From: Malachius bipustulatus
Taxonomy: Eukaryota; Arthropoda; Insecta; Coleoptera; Melyridae
Direction: 5' to 3'
DNA: 64,000 nt
Assembly (NCBI GenBank): GCA_910589415.1
Contig: OU342630.1
Span: forward strand, 49,446,012 to 49,510,011
Position 1 is the first letter of the stretch, and each line of letters begins with the position of its first letter. The notes under the pieces are model-generated. The model was not told the origin of the DNA, searched no databases, and saw only the letters and a list, made by a program, of their open reading frames with translations. This document shows, in pieces, positions 1 to 9,761 of this stretch. Made by a program: the position numbers and the translations under genes.

Positions 1-343
1 CAATGAGAGAGTTTAAGACTACCATTAAGGATTTCTTGTTGAGCAAGGCATTTTACCTCATGGACGAGTTTTTGAAATATGAGTTTACCTGAACTAATCG
101 TATATATCGTTAAGTTTAATTGTATTTGATGTAGTGTATGTATTCCTTTTGGTTTGCCAAAGTTTTTACTCTTTCTATTGCATCATACCAATGCAATCTT
201 TCTTCTGTATGATGATAATATGTTTGTGTATTTTAACTTTGTGTAAGGTATCGGAGTGAATTCTCCGCCTTTATATTATTTTTGACAATTGTAAACATTT
301 TGTAATGGCAAGAAAATATAAACTTAACTAAACTAAACTAATA
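1..343 (+). mobile_element. 3' end of a non-LTR retrotransposon (LINE)
   Basis: The window opens inside a LINE. Positions 3-92 encode the last residues of a reverse-transcriptase protein. An AT-rich 3' UTR follows, ending in short tandem AACTAAACT-type repeats at about 320-343, the usual kind of non-poly(A) LINE tail. The 5' part lies outside the window. The clade cannot be fixed from so little sequence; Jockey/CR1-like is my inference from the C-terminal motif. Confidence 0.65.
3..92 (+). CDS. C-terminus of LINE reverse transcriptase (partial)
   Basis: The open frame runs in from the window edge and ends at TGA 90-92. It encodes 29 residues ending LLSKAFYLMDEFLKYEFT. A short basic/hydrophobic stretch followed by a S-K-A-F-Y...DEFL tail is typical of the extreme C-terminus of insect Jockey/CR1-like ORF2 proteins, where the RT accessory region ends in a helix of this kind. 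No catalytic residues are present, so function rests on family resemblance and on the LINE-like 3' UTR behind it. The frame is intact over the visible part. An alternative reading as a random short ORF is less likely because of the tail repeat just downstream. Confidence 0.5.
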   Translation: MREFKTTIKDFLLSKAFYLMDEFLKYEFT

Positions 344-693
344 ATTAGGGCACCTCCACAGAGCAGATTGATTATAATAGTGTAATACTGAGAATGCCGT
401 CGCTGGAATCTCTCGGAGACGGTATCTTGAGGTTTCGTTTTTGTTTCAAATTTTAAAGATCGTTATTGTTAGTTAAAAGCTACTAGCACTGAGGAATTTT
501 CATGTCCCAGCGAAAAATCCAAGATCAATAAAAATAAGATGTTCTTGATCAGGCACCTATTCGTATTTTAGTCCCATAAACAGGATCATGCAGATATGCA
601 AACGGGATGGATTTTAATTTTTTCACTAACTCTTTGTTGAAACTTGAACGCATTTTTAACAGAAAAGGATTCTTAAGCTTACATAGTCATATT
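344..693. other. AT-rich spacer, no gene seen
   Basis: I see no long open frame, repeat or RNA gene between the LINE tail and the hAT element. The last 8 bases (686-693, GTCATATT) are the left target-site duplication of the hAT element. Confidence 0.5.
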
Positions 694-981
694 TAGAGAA
701 CGGATTATAGGCAAAGAAAAAATGCAAAATAGGCGCCTTTATAGGCACATTTTTTGGGATAAAAAGGCTTAACTTGAACCAAATAGGCAATAAAATAGGC
801 AAATTTTACTACCAAATTTTCACTACATAGAAAAAATGAGTAACACAAATTTACGTTTATACATAGGTGCCTTAAAAATTCCTGCCGATTTCCAAAAATT
901 TACAGCAATTTTTCTAAGATTTTGTTTTATATCAAGCACGTTGTTTGATAAATAAAACAATTACAAAAAATATTACACTTA

Positions 982-1220
982 GGTCCGGTTGCACAAACGT
1001 TAATTACAGATCTGCCAGATAATTACTGATTTTAAAAGGCCCTGTATTATCAAAATGTTGGTCTGATATTGCTGGAAATAAATTCTACTCCTTTTTAGAA
1101 GAGTTAATTACTGATAAAAAATAAAAGATCATTCAAAATTTTCACACTATTTTCAAAATTTGCAATTTAAAATCAGTAATTATCTGACAAATCTTTAATT
1201 AACGTTTGTGCAACTGGCCC
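982..1220. mobile_element. PIF/Harbinger-type MITE nested in the hAT element
   Basis: Ends GGTCCGGTTGCACAAACG and, inverted, GGGCCAGTTGCACAAACG enclose a 239-bp palindromic element. The inverted arms run on through TTAATTA...CAGTAATTATCTG. It is flanked by the 3-bp duplication TTA (979-981 and 1221-1223). A TWA 3-bp target duplication and GGBCC termini are the PIF/Harbinger signature. No coding capacity. Confidence 0.85.
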
Positions 1221-1230
1221 TTAGCATTTT

Positions 1231-1317
1231 GCTACAAGCTCGGAAAAATATTGTGTCGTCATCCAAGAATTCAGGATATGGCTTAATCCACGAAGATATT
1301 TTGCTTGATTTACTCAT
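1231..1317 (-). pseudogene. possible N-terminal remnant of a hAT transposase
   Basis: Read on the minus strand from ATG 1317-1315, the frame encodes about 30 residues including SSWIKPYPEFLDDD and FFRACSKM, then runs into the Harbinger MITE. The layout (short lead, acidic stretch, then a C-x-x-type zinc-finger start) resembles the BED/CGGBP1-like N-terminus of insect hAT transposases. It lies inside an element whose ends are hAT-like, which is why I mention it. The zinc finger cannot be followed because of the nested insertion and later stops. Weak support; it could be a chance frame. Confidence 0.3.
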
Positions 1318-1535
1318 TTTTATGTATTAAAATTTTATGCCAGCAAATTCTGGTCTACCAGTACCTTCATATTCATTCATGAGAAGTAAGAAAGTAATAG
1401 ATACATCTGGGAATCATTAAAACCAGACATGTGTAGTAAATGGAAACAATATTAATTTGAGAACTTGAAAAGATATGCCTCAGCCTTCACCACAAAGGTG
1501 TCCGGGTCAGTTATTATTTCTATAAGGGGTTACTT

Positions 1536-1551
1536 GGGGGGGGGGGGGGGG
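1536..1551 (+). repeat. G16 homopolymer
   Basis: An uninterrupted run of 16 G lies in AT-rich DNA inside the hAT element. Its true length may be an assembly or sequencing artefact. Confidence 0.85.
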
Positions 1552-1805
1552 TATTTCTAAAAGGGGTTATAAGGGGCAATTGACTTAGGATCTATAATAA
1601 ATTAAAGTAGGGTAGTAAAATTTTCAAATATTCTTTCAAAGTTAAGAATAATTATTAGCATGAAATGTATTTTGAGGTGGATAAATTTAAATTTATTTGA
1701 ATAGGCAAGAATAGGCATTTTTTGTGAAAATAAGCACCAGATACTCAAATAGGCAAAAAAGGCACAGATAGGCACTTTGCCTATAATCCGTTCTCTTGTC
1801 ATATT

Positions 1806-2272
1806 ATTTTTTCGCTTGATTTTCTATTTGTTCACCTTCTCCAAACAACAACATTTTTTTAAATCAAAAATGAATATTTCCATTGAAACCTAACGCCCCG
1901 GGGTGAATAATTTTTCTCTAAAAACTCCACAACAAGGTAGTACCTATTACCTAAAATCACGTGAAGAAAGATTATCAGAAGAAAAGTGAGATGAAAATGT
2001 TCAACGACGTAAGCTAAATATCGCTCAAACAGATGACCGGAAATTAAATAAAATACAAAGGGAACTTCATTAATACAAGTGATAGAAACAAGACGAAAAA
2101 TGTCCCATATAAAGGAAAAGCAGTTTAATCAAATGACATATCCACCATTTAGTTCACACAAGAGGAAAGCAAGGAAATCTACCATAACGAGTCATTGGAT
2201 AAAGGAACGAAGGGTGAAAGCGCTGACCTAAATAGACACAATAGACCACGAAGACAAGGGTTGACTGTCTAC
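1806..2272. other. spacer upstream of a candidate promoter
   Basis: I see no gene or repeat here. Purine-rich single-copy-looking sequence leads up to the TATA box at 2273. Confidence 0.4.
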
Positions 2273-2312
2273 TATAAATACAGGCAGAGATTTCAGCGCG
2301 AAAGTCAGTCTT
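2273..2312 (+). promoter_or_regulatory. TATA + initiator core promoter
   Basis: TATAAATA at 2273-2280 is followed 34 bp later by a perfect arthropod initiator TCAGTC (2305-2310, A+1 at 2307). The spacing is slightly long but usable. It sits 180 bp upstream of the ATG at 2487, with no ATG between, so it fits as the promoter of the two-exon gene there. A retroelement promoter is the main alternative. Confidence 0.55.
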
Positions 2313-2345
2313 GATTCAGCTTCCTGATCGTAGACTACTCCTTTG

Positions 2346-2469
2346 CCTAACCCTTTCTGGTTGAAGAAATTGCCCGGAAATATTACCTAACCCTTTCTGG
2401 TTGAAGAAATTGCCCGGAAATCCTACCTAACCCTTTCTGGTTGAAGAAATTGCCCGGAAATCTTACCTA
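2346..2469 (+). repeat. three tandem 40-bp repeats in a 5' leader
   Basis: Three nearly identical 40-bp units start at 2346, 2386 and 2426. Each begins CCTAACCCTTTCTGGTTGAA and ends TGCCCGGAAAT; a partial fourth CCTAACC begins at 2466. Only the bases around the unit junction differ. They lie between the predicted start site and the ATG at 2487, so they would be in the leader RNA. Confidence 0.9.
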
Positions 2470-2486
2470 ACCTACTCGTTCCAAAA

Positions 2487-2911
2487 ATGCCACGAAAACC
2501 ACTAAAGCCGCAGCCCGTGCCCAGCAAGTCAGTTACGCAGAAAGTACGCAAGTTGAAAATACCGCCAGTCGTTCCTATTGTCCGGAAGGCAAGACGAGGC
2601 CGTCCAGCTAGAATCAAGCACGCTGTTGCCATGCCGCCCGCCATAGCAGACCCGAGTCCAATTGCAGCGCCTAGCCACCCCTACTACGACGATGCCCTAG
2701 AGGAACCGGAACCTGTCGCCCTGTTAACCCAAGGGGCCATCAATTCTACAGGTGAAGTAAATTTTCACAATTTCAAATTTTGTAAATAAAAAGCTTAGTT
2801 TTATCTTTATAAGTTTACTGCCTCTGAAAATTTTCTCGTTTTGTCTCAGGTATCCAGACTGCGTTCTTGAGGAGCCAGACGTACGACGATATCAGCAGTT
2901 CAAATACTTAA
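2487..2911 (+). CDS. predicted two-exon AT-hook-like basic protein
   Basis: Exon 1 is 2487-2751 and exon 2 is 2850-2911, joined over a 98-bp intron with donor ACAG|GTGAAGT and acceptor TTTTGTCTCAG. The phase-1 join is in frame and gives 108 residues ending ...DDISSSNT. Residues 1-45 are strongly basic and proline-rich. Residues 36-44 (RRGRPARIK) match an AT-hook core (R-G-R-P in basic context), suggesting minor-groove DNA binding. Residues 60-80 are acidic/proline-rich. Without splicing, the frame would stop after 100 residues at 2789. A TATA/Inr promoter and tandem repeats lie just upstream. I do not recognise the family. It could be a host orphan gene, a domesticated element or a short retroelement ORF. 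The splice model and AT-hook are read from sequence; function is inferred. Confidence 0.5.
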
Positions 2912-5900
2912 CCCCGACTTTTAAATTATTCTTTGATTCATAAGAAAAAGTCTCCGAAATTTTCACGACAGCTTTTAAATTAAGGAAGGGTTTTTAAAAT
3001 TTTAGAAAAGTCAAAAGTCTCAAAATTCACAAAGAAAGAAATCAAATCAAAATTCAGAAAAATTCACGAATTGAAAAATATTCAATTCATTTTCAAAACC
3101 ACGAAATCCACAAAATTTGAGCATTCGAGAAATCAAGGAAATCAGGGTACTTTTTATTATCACGAGCTAGTAATTTGATTGGGAATTTTTTAGATGTACT
3201 GTCGAGTGAGGCAATACAGAAACAAGACAATCAAACAATTTCACAATGAAATTGTACCGAAAATCATAAGTTCGAACTTGACCTTGTACCGATAACAGGA
3301 CTACCACGAAGCTGGTGCATCTTTTCTCTCTACACACACACATTATAATAGGGGAAAATATACTGAGCGGAGTCCGTCTTGTCCCATGGCCAGCAGGGTA
3401 TGCAAGAAAATACGGCACGTTCAAAGTAAGTGTATGGCATTCTCTTAGGGTTGAGAAGGGTCTGTGTATTGGCTTTTCGGTCAAGAATCGTTATCTCAGT
3501 ACAGAAACAGGTCCGGGAGATTCGCGGTCTTGCCTCTGTATTTGAATTACTAAACAGTCATCTAATTAGCCACCGCCACCCATCCTGTCGTAAGGATACC
3601 AATCGAAACACATCGGGAAGCGCGGATTAAACCGCCTTCCAATCTTCAAACAGGCAAAGATCGAAGCACCTGGCTATAACGCCTTGCTGCATCTTATTAG
3701 CTCGGGAAGATAAAAATAACACTCTGATATCCTACAACTGTCACAAGCTGACAACCTCGCTTCCGCAACGAATAACGCTTAAACTCCAGGGGGTAAGAAA
3801 GTAAGAGTGAAACCAATTGTAAAGGGACCACAATAGGCCCATAAACCAGCTCGAGTCACCAGACCCAATTCACGCAACAAAACCACAAAACAAACAATCA
3901 TAAATCGACTGGGTTATATTTGAACTGCAGGTAACAGGTTGTACCAACATAAAATTAGAATTTTTAATCTTGAAGAAATGAATTAAATAAATTGAATAAT
4001 TAAATAAAATTGTAAATAAATAACATAGAATTTCATAATCATTTTGAATTGTAAATAATTAAATTAGGAAAAGGCAGTAAATTAGGTGTTTTGAAATTAC
4101 GTTGTTTTATTTCCCATTCTCAACAAAATCTCTGCGACCCCATCTTTACGAACCACTGGGTGCTACAAGACGACACACACAACAAAAAAGGGTCCTACTA
4201 AGAAAAAGGGGGAGGGAAAATTCTAGAGATCACCAGGCCAGGGGGGTTGGAGGTTACACCATAAAAAATTGTTTTTATTTGTTTTGTTTCTTTCAACAGT
4301 AGAACTGTTTCAAACCTAAAATCCCAAACCGATCAAGTATTATGAATAACTGATAAGAAAAATAATGTTAAGTCACTTTTCCACGTCTTATCGCTTAAGC
4401 ACATCTGTTCGTTTCTTATCAAACAATTTTAAAGCCCCTATATATGGGGAATGAAATGGCATTTACAAGTGTGTTTCGACAAATTGCCGGTAAACGAAAC
4501 TGTAACTGTTACTTATGTTTATTAATGCGTAAAGGCAAAGCCTAATGCTAATGCCATCTGAATGTCGATGTGTGAAAGATAAGGGTGCGTTTTGGGCGGA
4601 ACGCCAAGGGCTGTAATTTCGGTCGCGTTGCGACCATTCGAACCGATACGGGCGCGATGGCATGTCGAAAAAGTTTCTACGTATTAAATTGCCATTCCAT
4701 TAGCGGTTTGGAACGAAATATGGTTCTGTTATTACATACCGAAGTTAATTTGTGTGTATGCGGCTTCCATTTATTACTAATAAAATAGATATATCCCTAG
4801 CCACACCATTGTATTAATCATTTTTTGTACACTTTGTTATGTTATAATGTACCTAACGAGGATAGGTCATAGTTTCATTTTCTCCCCGACCTAAAAATGA
4901 ATCGATAAAAAAAACTCCTGCTACGACTTTATAACAAGTCCTTTATTTGTTTCCATGTGCTCAATTTTATGATGTCGTGCAAGCACTTCACCTATCCTAC
5001 CTTTTTTTTTAATATGGTACAAATTTTCTCTTTTTTTATACAAAATATTATGTAAACTGGTTGGTGTATATCCCGCCGGAATATACTACAAAAGTAAAAT
5101 ACATAAATGGATTCTAATAATATACTACTTTTTTGCCTCACGTACCTAATATGCATAAAAAAGAGTTAGCCTGCGTTGTTATTTGTTTTTTTTTCACGAT
5201 CAGGTACTTTCTATCCCTAAAGCGCACAGAACTGTTTTATTGTAATTTAGCACATCGATTTACTGTTGATTGCAATCAACCAACACATCGGCGCCAGCAT
5301 CGGCTTATTTTTACTTTTTTATCAGACTTAATCGATAGAATTTTCCACAGCTTTTCCCCTGTCAACAGAACTAGATTATGGAAATGAAATTACCGAGAAT
5401 TGACGGTAAATTCGGTTGCGTCCGGGCAGCCGTAAATTGTTTTAATACAAACAGTCCATGACCGAGCTGTAAATGATTCATTACCGGAGGATATTCGAAC
5501 GTCCATCAATGACCAGCTTTAGCTATCACTACTAAAACAGGCAAAATTGTTCTCGTATTCTCAAATGACGACACCTCAAGTTGAGTTTAGAATATCCTTT
5601 AACCAAATATCCATTAGCAAATGTTTGTTACTAACTAGGTACGTATAAGTGGCAGAATATAATAAATTATAATCACAAACTGTCTCGATCAGATTAGTAA
5701 TAATAAGAATTAATTATACCATACCAAATAATTGAAATATCTTTTATTCGGCAGAGTTTACCTAATCATGCAGTTTCCATCATTATCATGAAAAAACACA
5801 ATCTCACTTCGTTTTAAAAATTGCATTTTTAATGAACTAATAAGTAATTTTGGAAATTTCTCTTTTCGAAAAAACATTTATTTAATATTAGTAGGTGCTA

Positions 5901-6593
5901 CGTATTCCTTTATGATAAAATTAGGATCAATAATCCAAATGCGCGTTTTCCCACAAGCAAACTACTCGTCGTACCTTTGTCGTCTCAAAAGTTAGCGCAC
6001 TCTATTATGGGAAACTAAATTTACGAAGATTTTACTTTGGTGTCTATAAATTTCCAAATTACTCCCGTATCCAAATCGAGAAACGCTGTAGGTGGATATT
6101 TCTCGTTTTTCTTTTTCCACATCACGTTCTGTAAGTGGATTTAGGGGCGGGTTAAGAGTGCAGCAGCTGCACTAAATCCGGGCACTGAAAACTTACGATA
6201 ACGGTGTTACGTACCTGAGTAGTTATGAGTGTACCGAGGAACGTTTTATCATTCAAAAAATACAAATATGCCGCCTCCTTTGCAGAGATGAAATAAAGTT
6301 TTCTCTGAATCTACTGGTTAATTCACATTTTTCCGCACTTCTAATACAACAACGAGATTATCGTTTTTCAGCGAGGGTAAATCTATCAAGTATCTGCAAC
6401 TTCAGTATCTTCGCATTCTTAGTTATGGCATGGTAGTTTTAAACACAATATCTATCTGGCTCCAATGTAATTCTTGAAGTATCAATCCCTCCTTACACCA
6501 AAATTCTTGATACACCAAAAAATTTTGATCTTAATAACGAACAACGAACCCCAACACCAAAAGCTAGACGAGGTCGAAGTTTCCTTTACTTTT
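2912..6593. other. 3.7 kb with no supportable gene
   Basis: Only short frames without family resemblance are seen. A GTAAGT donor-like site occurs at about 3425 and a CA-rich run at 3333-3343. There is a 6-bp hairpin GGTCGC/GCGACC at 4620-4634 and a 17-bp palindrome AGTGCAGCAGCTGCACT at 6157-6173. Otherwise the sequence is AT-rich and unremarkable. Confidence 0.4.
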
Positions 6594-8810
6594 CAAATCA
6601 AATCAAATCATCTTTATTAACGCCATTTAGCACTTTCACAAATGATTACACTAGATAATATTATAGATAATATCATAGACAATAATATAGATAAAAGAAC
6701 AATTACAAAATATTTTTCCCAACATTTTTCTTTAGCTTATCAACATTAAAGGATAAATCTATATGTTCTCTGTAAGTGTTTACATTTCGACAGCACCTGT
6801 CAACCGGGGAGTTAACACCATAACAAGTTTTGTGTTGATTCACATGCAATATTGTTTGACTGCGTACCGAACGGGAAGGAACATGCAAGTGAAATAAACT
6901 TAAAAGTTCCGCACATCTTGTCTCACCCCTCAAGATTTTGTGTGAAAAGCAAATACTAAAATATACATATCTCAACGATATTGACTGAAGCCCAAAATAA
7001 GCTGGTGATCATAAAAATCACTCAGAAATCTCACATTCAATCTGTGGCACAAGTACTTCACAAATTTTCTTTGAACATTCTCAAGTCTCTGAACATGACT
7101 GTGAAAATATGGAAACCATACGACACAACAGTAATCAATAACACTCCTTACAAGAGAGTTATAAAGAGCTATCAATGCTTTTCCATTGGAAAATTTTGTT
7201 GTGGTCCTCTTTATGAACCCTAGCATTTTACTCGACTTAGAGATAACCATGTTTATATGAGCATTAAAATGTAATCACAGATCCATTACGACTCCCAAAT
7301 CAGTTACAAGATCCAACGTCTTTAGTGCCAAGTTGTCAATGAAGTAAGTAACATTTACACTATCGAGTCTCCTAGAAAACCGCATAGAGTTACATTTATT
7401 GACGTTCAGGTCCAAACAGCTCCTTTGACACCAACGAAATATTCTGTCGAGGTCCGATTGCAGTTTGTCAGAATCACTGGAAGATTTCACCTGAATAAAA
7501 ATCTTCATATCATCTGCATAAAGTAAAACTTTTGAATGGTGTATAACATTGACGAAATCGTTTATAAAAAGTAGAAACAACAGGGGGTCCAAATGGGACC
7601 CCTGAGGAACTCCCGATGACACACAATAGGGTTCAGAAAAATAACTTCCTACTTTAACAGTTTGTATGCGATTAGTAAGAAAAGAATTTATCCAGGAAAG
7701 CATAGGTTCGCCCACACCGTAGGACTTCAATTTCCCTATCAATATTGAGTGGTTAACAGTGTCGAAGGCCTCACTGAAGTCCGCGTAGACAGCATCGACC
7801 TCGAAACCCTGTTCTATTGAATTTATTATAAAATTTGTAAAAATAAATAAGTTGGATGCTGTGGACTTACCTGCCTGAAAACCATGCTGTTCATCTACAA
7901 TGAAGTTCTTAAATATGTATGACAGCTTCTCAGTAACCACTCTATCAAAGAGTTTCGGAATGCAGGACTGTATGCACACAGCTCTATAGTTTTCAATAAG
8001 GGACCTATTACCTTTTTTGTAAATAGGTAATGCATAGCTGTTTTTCCAAAGATCGGGGAAAACACCTAAAGAAAGAGATTTGTTAAATATAATAAAAAGC
8101 GGCCAGATCAAAGATGGAGCGCAGCTTTTTATAAATATTGGTGGAATTAAGTCTGGACCCGTACTACCATTAATATCCAGCTTGCTTAAGCATTCAAGAA
8201 TCTCGTCACTTGAAACTGAGAGGGCGTCGCAATGAACCGCCGAAAAAGTTCCGGCACAATCGTTATCTCCTAATGCTTCAGAAGACTTGTAAACAGATTC
8301 AAAGAACTTGGCGAAGAGAGACGCAGTACTTCTACCACATTCTGAAATCTGGTCTTTGTATCGTACTGTAGTAGGAAAGTAAAGTGAACAAGATCTCTTT
8401 GAGTTAACATACTTCCAAAAAGGCTTAACATTCTGCAAGAGAGAATCTTCCAAGTTTTTTTTATACGCAGCATGGGTGGTTTCAGTTACATTCTTACACA
8501 ATCTCCGGAAATGAACAAAATTTTCATAATCATCATGTTCTCCTGAGGTTTTATAATTTCTATGAGCCAAACGTTTCTGTTTAATTAAGCGAACAATATC
8601 TCCGCTAAACCAAGGTGGATAATTTGACTTGAAAACCTCCTTCATCTTCACGAACTCACCGATAACATGATAAATGACCTCATACAAATAGTTAACACTC
8701 ACATCAACGTCGCTAATCTGCAATAAATCGTTCCAATTCACACTAAACAAAAATGAGTTAATTTCATCATAATTAGCGTTTTCCACACCTACCTGGAACC
8801 ACAGGACCAA
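6594..8810 (-). mobile_element. 5'-truncated Jockey-type LINE
   Basis: The minus-strand element begins (5' truncated) near 8800 within the endonuclease-RT linker and ends at 6594 in a GATTT tandem tail. An AATAAA signal lies just before the tail (complement of 6613-6618). The endonuclease domain and ORF1 are absent. The coding part is described separately. Confidence 0.85.
6703..8810 (-). pseudogene. Jockey-type reverse transcriptase, decayed
   Basis: RT of a LINE, copying element RNA at a nicked target. The main piece, 8810-7275, carries in order the linker (NYDEINSFLFSVNW), RT motifs GFQAGKSTASNLF, YADFSEAFDTVNHSIL, SGVPQGSHLDPLLF and the catalytic LLYADDMKIF near residue 430. A single in-frame TGA (7277-7275) interrupts the frame, which then continues as INMVISKSSKMLGF...YCCVVWFP to 6972. 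A -1 frame change near 6972 leads to the C-terminal region (HVPSRSVRSQ...), ending at TAA 6705-6703. So the copy is one stop and one frameshift from continuous, but lacks its 5' half. Note D for G in GSHLDP. Assignment to Jockey rests on the RT motifs; CR1 is the alternative. Confidence 0.88.
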
Positions 8811-9761
8811 AGCGTGAGCTTTTAGCTCACCATCTTTACCAGATATGGTCTTTTTATACGCTCCTCTCCTTTTGTTCTTCCTCTATCTACTGTATAGGAT
8901 TTGAACATGGTATAACATTTTCAAATTTTTTAAGTATTTTTTATTTTGGCCGAGGTTCACTTTTTTTGAGACTTCATCAATCTACCTTTTGTCACACAAA
9001 ATTTTATTTAGCGATACATATTTCAAAACATCTTTTCAAAACAGATTCCACATCAAAACTAGATACTATCTGAAAATCTTTGAATAAAAGTATGGGAATG
9101 CAGTCCTACAATATTCATTTTGTCTAATGTTTGACAGAAGATCAAACACGGTTTTGGTAGTACAAAGAATGATTACCAAGAAATGAAAAAGATTCAACAT
9201 TGACCTAACCTTATATGAAGACACCTTTCCCATTGGCGAAGATGTAAACCAACACAAAATTTTATCTTAATATTTTTTGATAGCACAATGGTGAATTCCG
9301 AAAACGTACCGAAATATCCAAAAATATGTTTTGTTGAAATACCTATAGGTAACAGCGAATCTTCCATTGAACATATCATAGATGAAGTACCAACTTGAAA
9401 CAGAGGACAATGCACTTGCCCATTATAGTATATACTTAGTAAGATTCGTGATTTCCTTCCTAATGACACATTTCCCCAAAGATGAGTAGGAATATGTGAG
9501 CCTTTAACATTGCACCCTTCCTCCTCTGGTCTAACAGCTTGCGTTTTTTGGTTTTAGGAGATAGTGAAAAGGAGAATGTGAAACACGCGGAAATTTGGAA
9601 TATCCCAGAACTCAAGGAATGTAATTAGATGTGACGTTGAGCTAGATCTTCTATTTTCCGATTTAAATATTAACATAATTCTGATTCACGCTTTATAACA
9701 ATTTATACCTACAATTTATAACAGGATACTCAGTTTATCTAGAGACTTGGGAATATATCCA
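8811..9761. other. spacer, no gene seen
   Basis: AT-rich sequence between the LINE and the foldback element. Minus-strand frames at 9066-9469 show no recognisable motif and no support. Confidence 0.4.

Larger units (their letters stand above)
694..1797. mobile_element. non-autonomous hAT-superfamily element
   Basis: The ends are inverted: TAGAGAACGGATTATAGGCA at 694 and its complement ending CCGTTCTCTT at 1797. The element is flanked by a perfect 8-bp direct duplication GTCATATT (686-693 and 1798-1805). An 8-bp duplication and a TAGNG-type terminus are characteristic of hAT transposons. Short GGCAAA/AATAGGC motifs are repeated subterminally at both ends, as expected of transposase-binding repeats. 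The 1.1-kb length and lack of an intact transposase make it non-autonomous. A Harbinger MITE sits inside at 982-1220. Confidence 0.88.

Noticed and set aside
2346..2469. CRISPR array
   Set aside because: The 40-bp units are contiguous with no spacers, in a eukaryotic context.
2040..4320. An LTR retrotransposon around the promoter at 2273
   Set aside because: The promoter and short leader look LTR-like, but I found no matching second LTR, no primer-binding site I could defend and no gag-pol frame.
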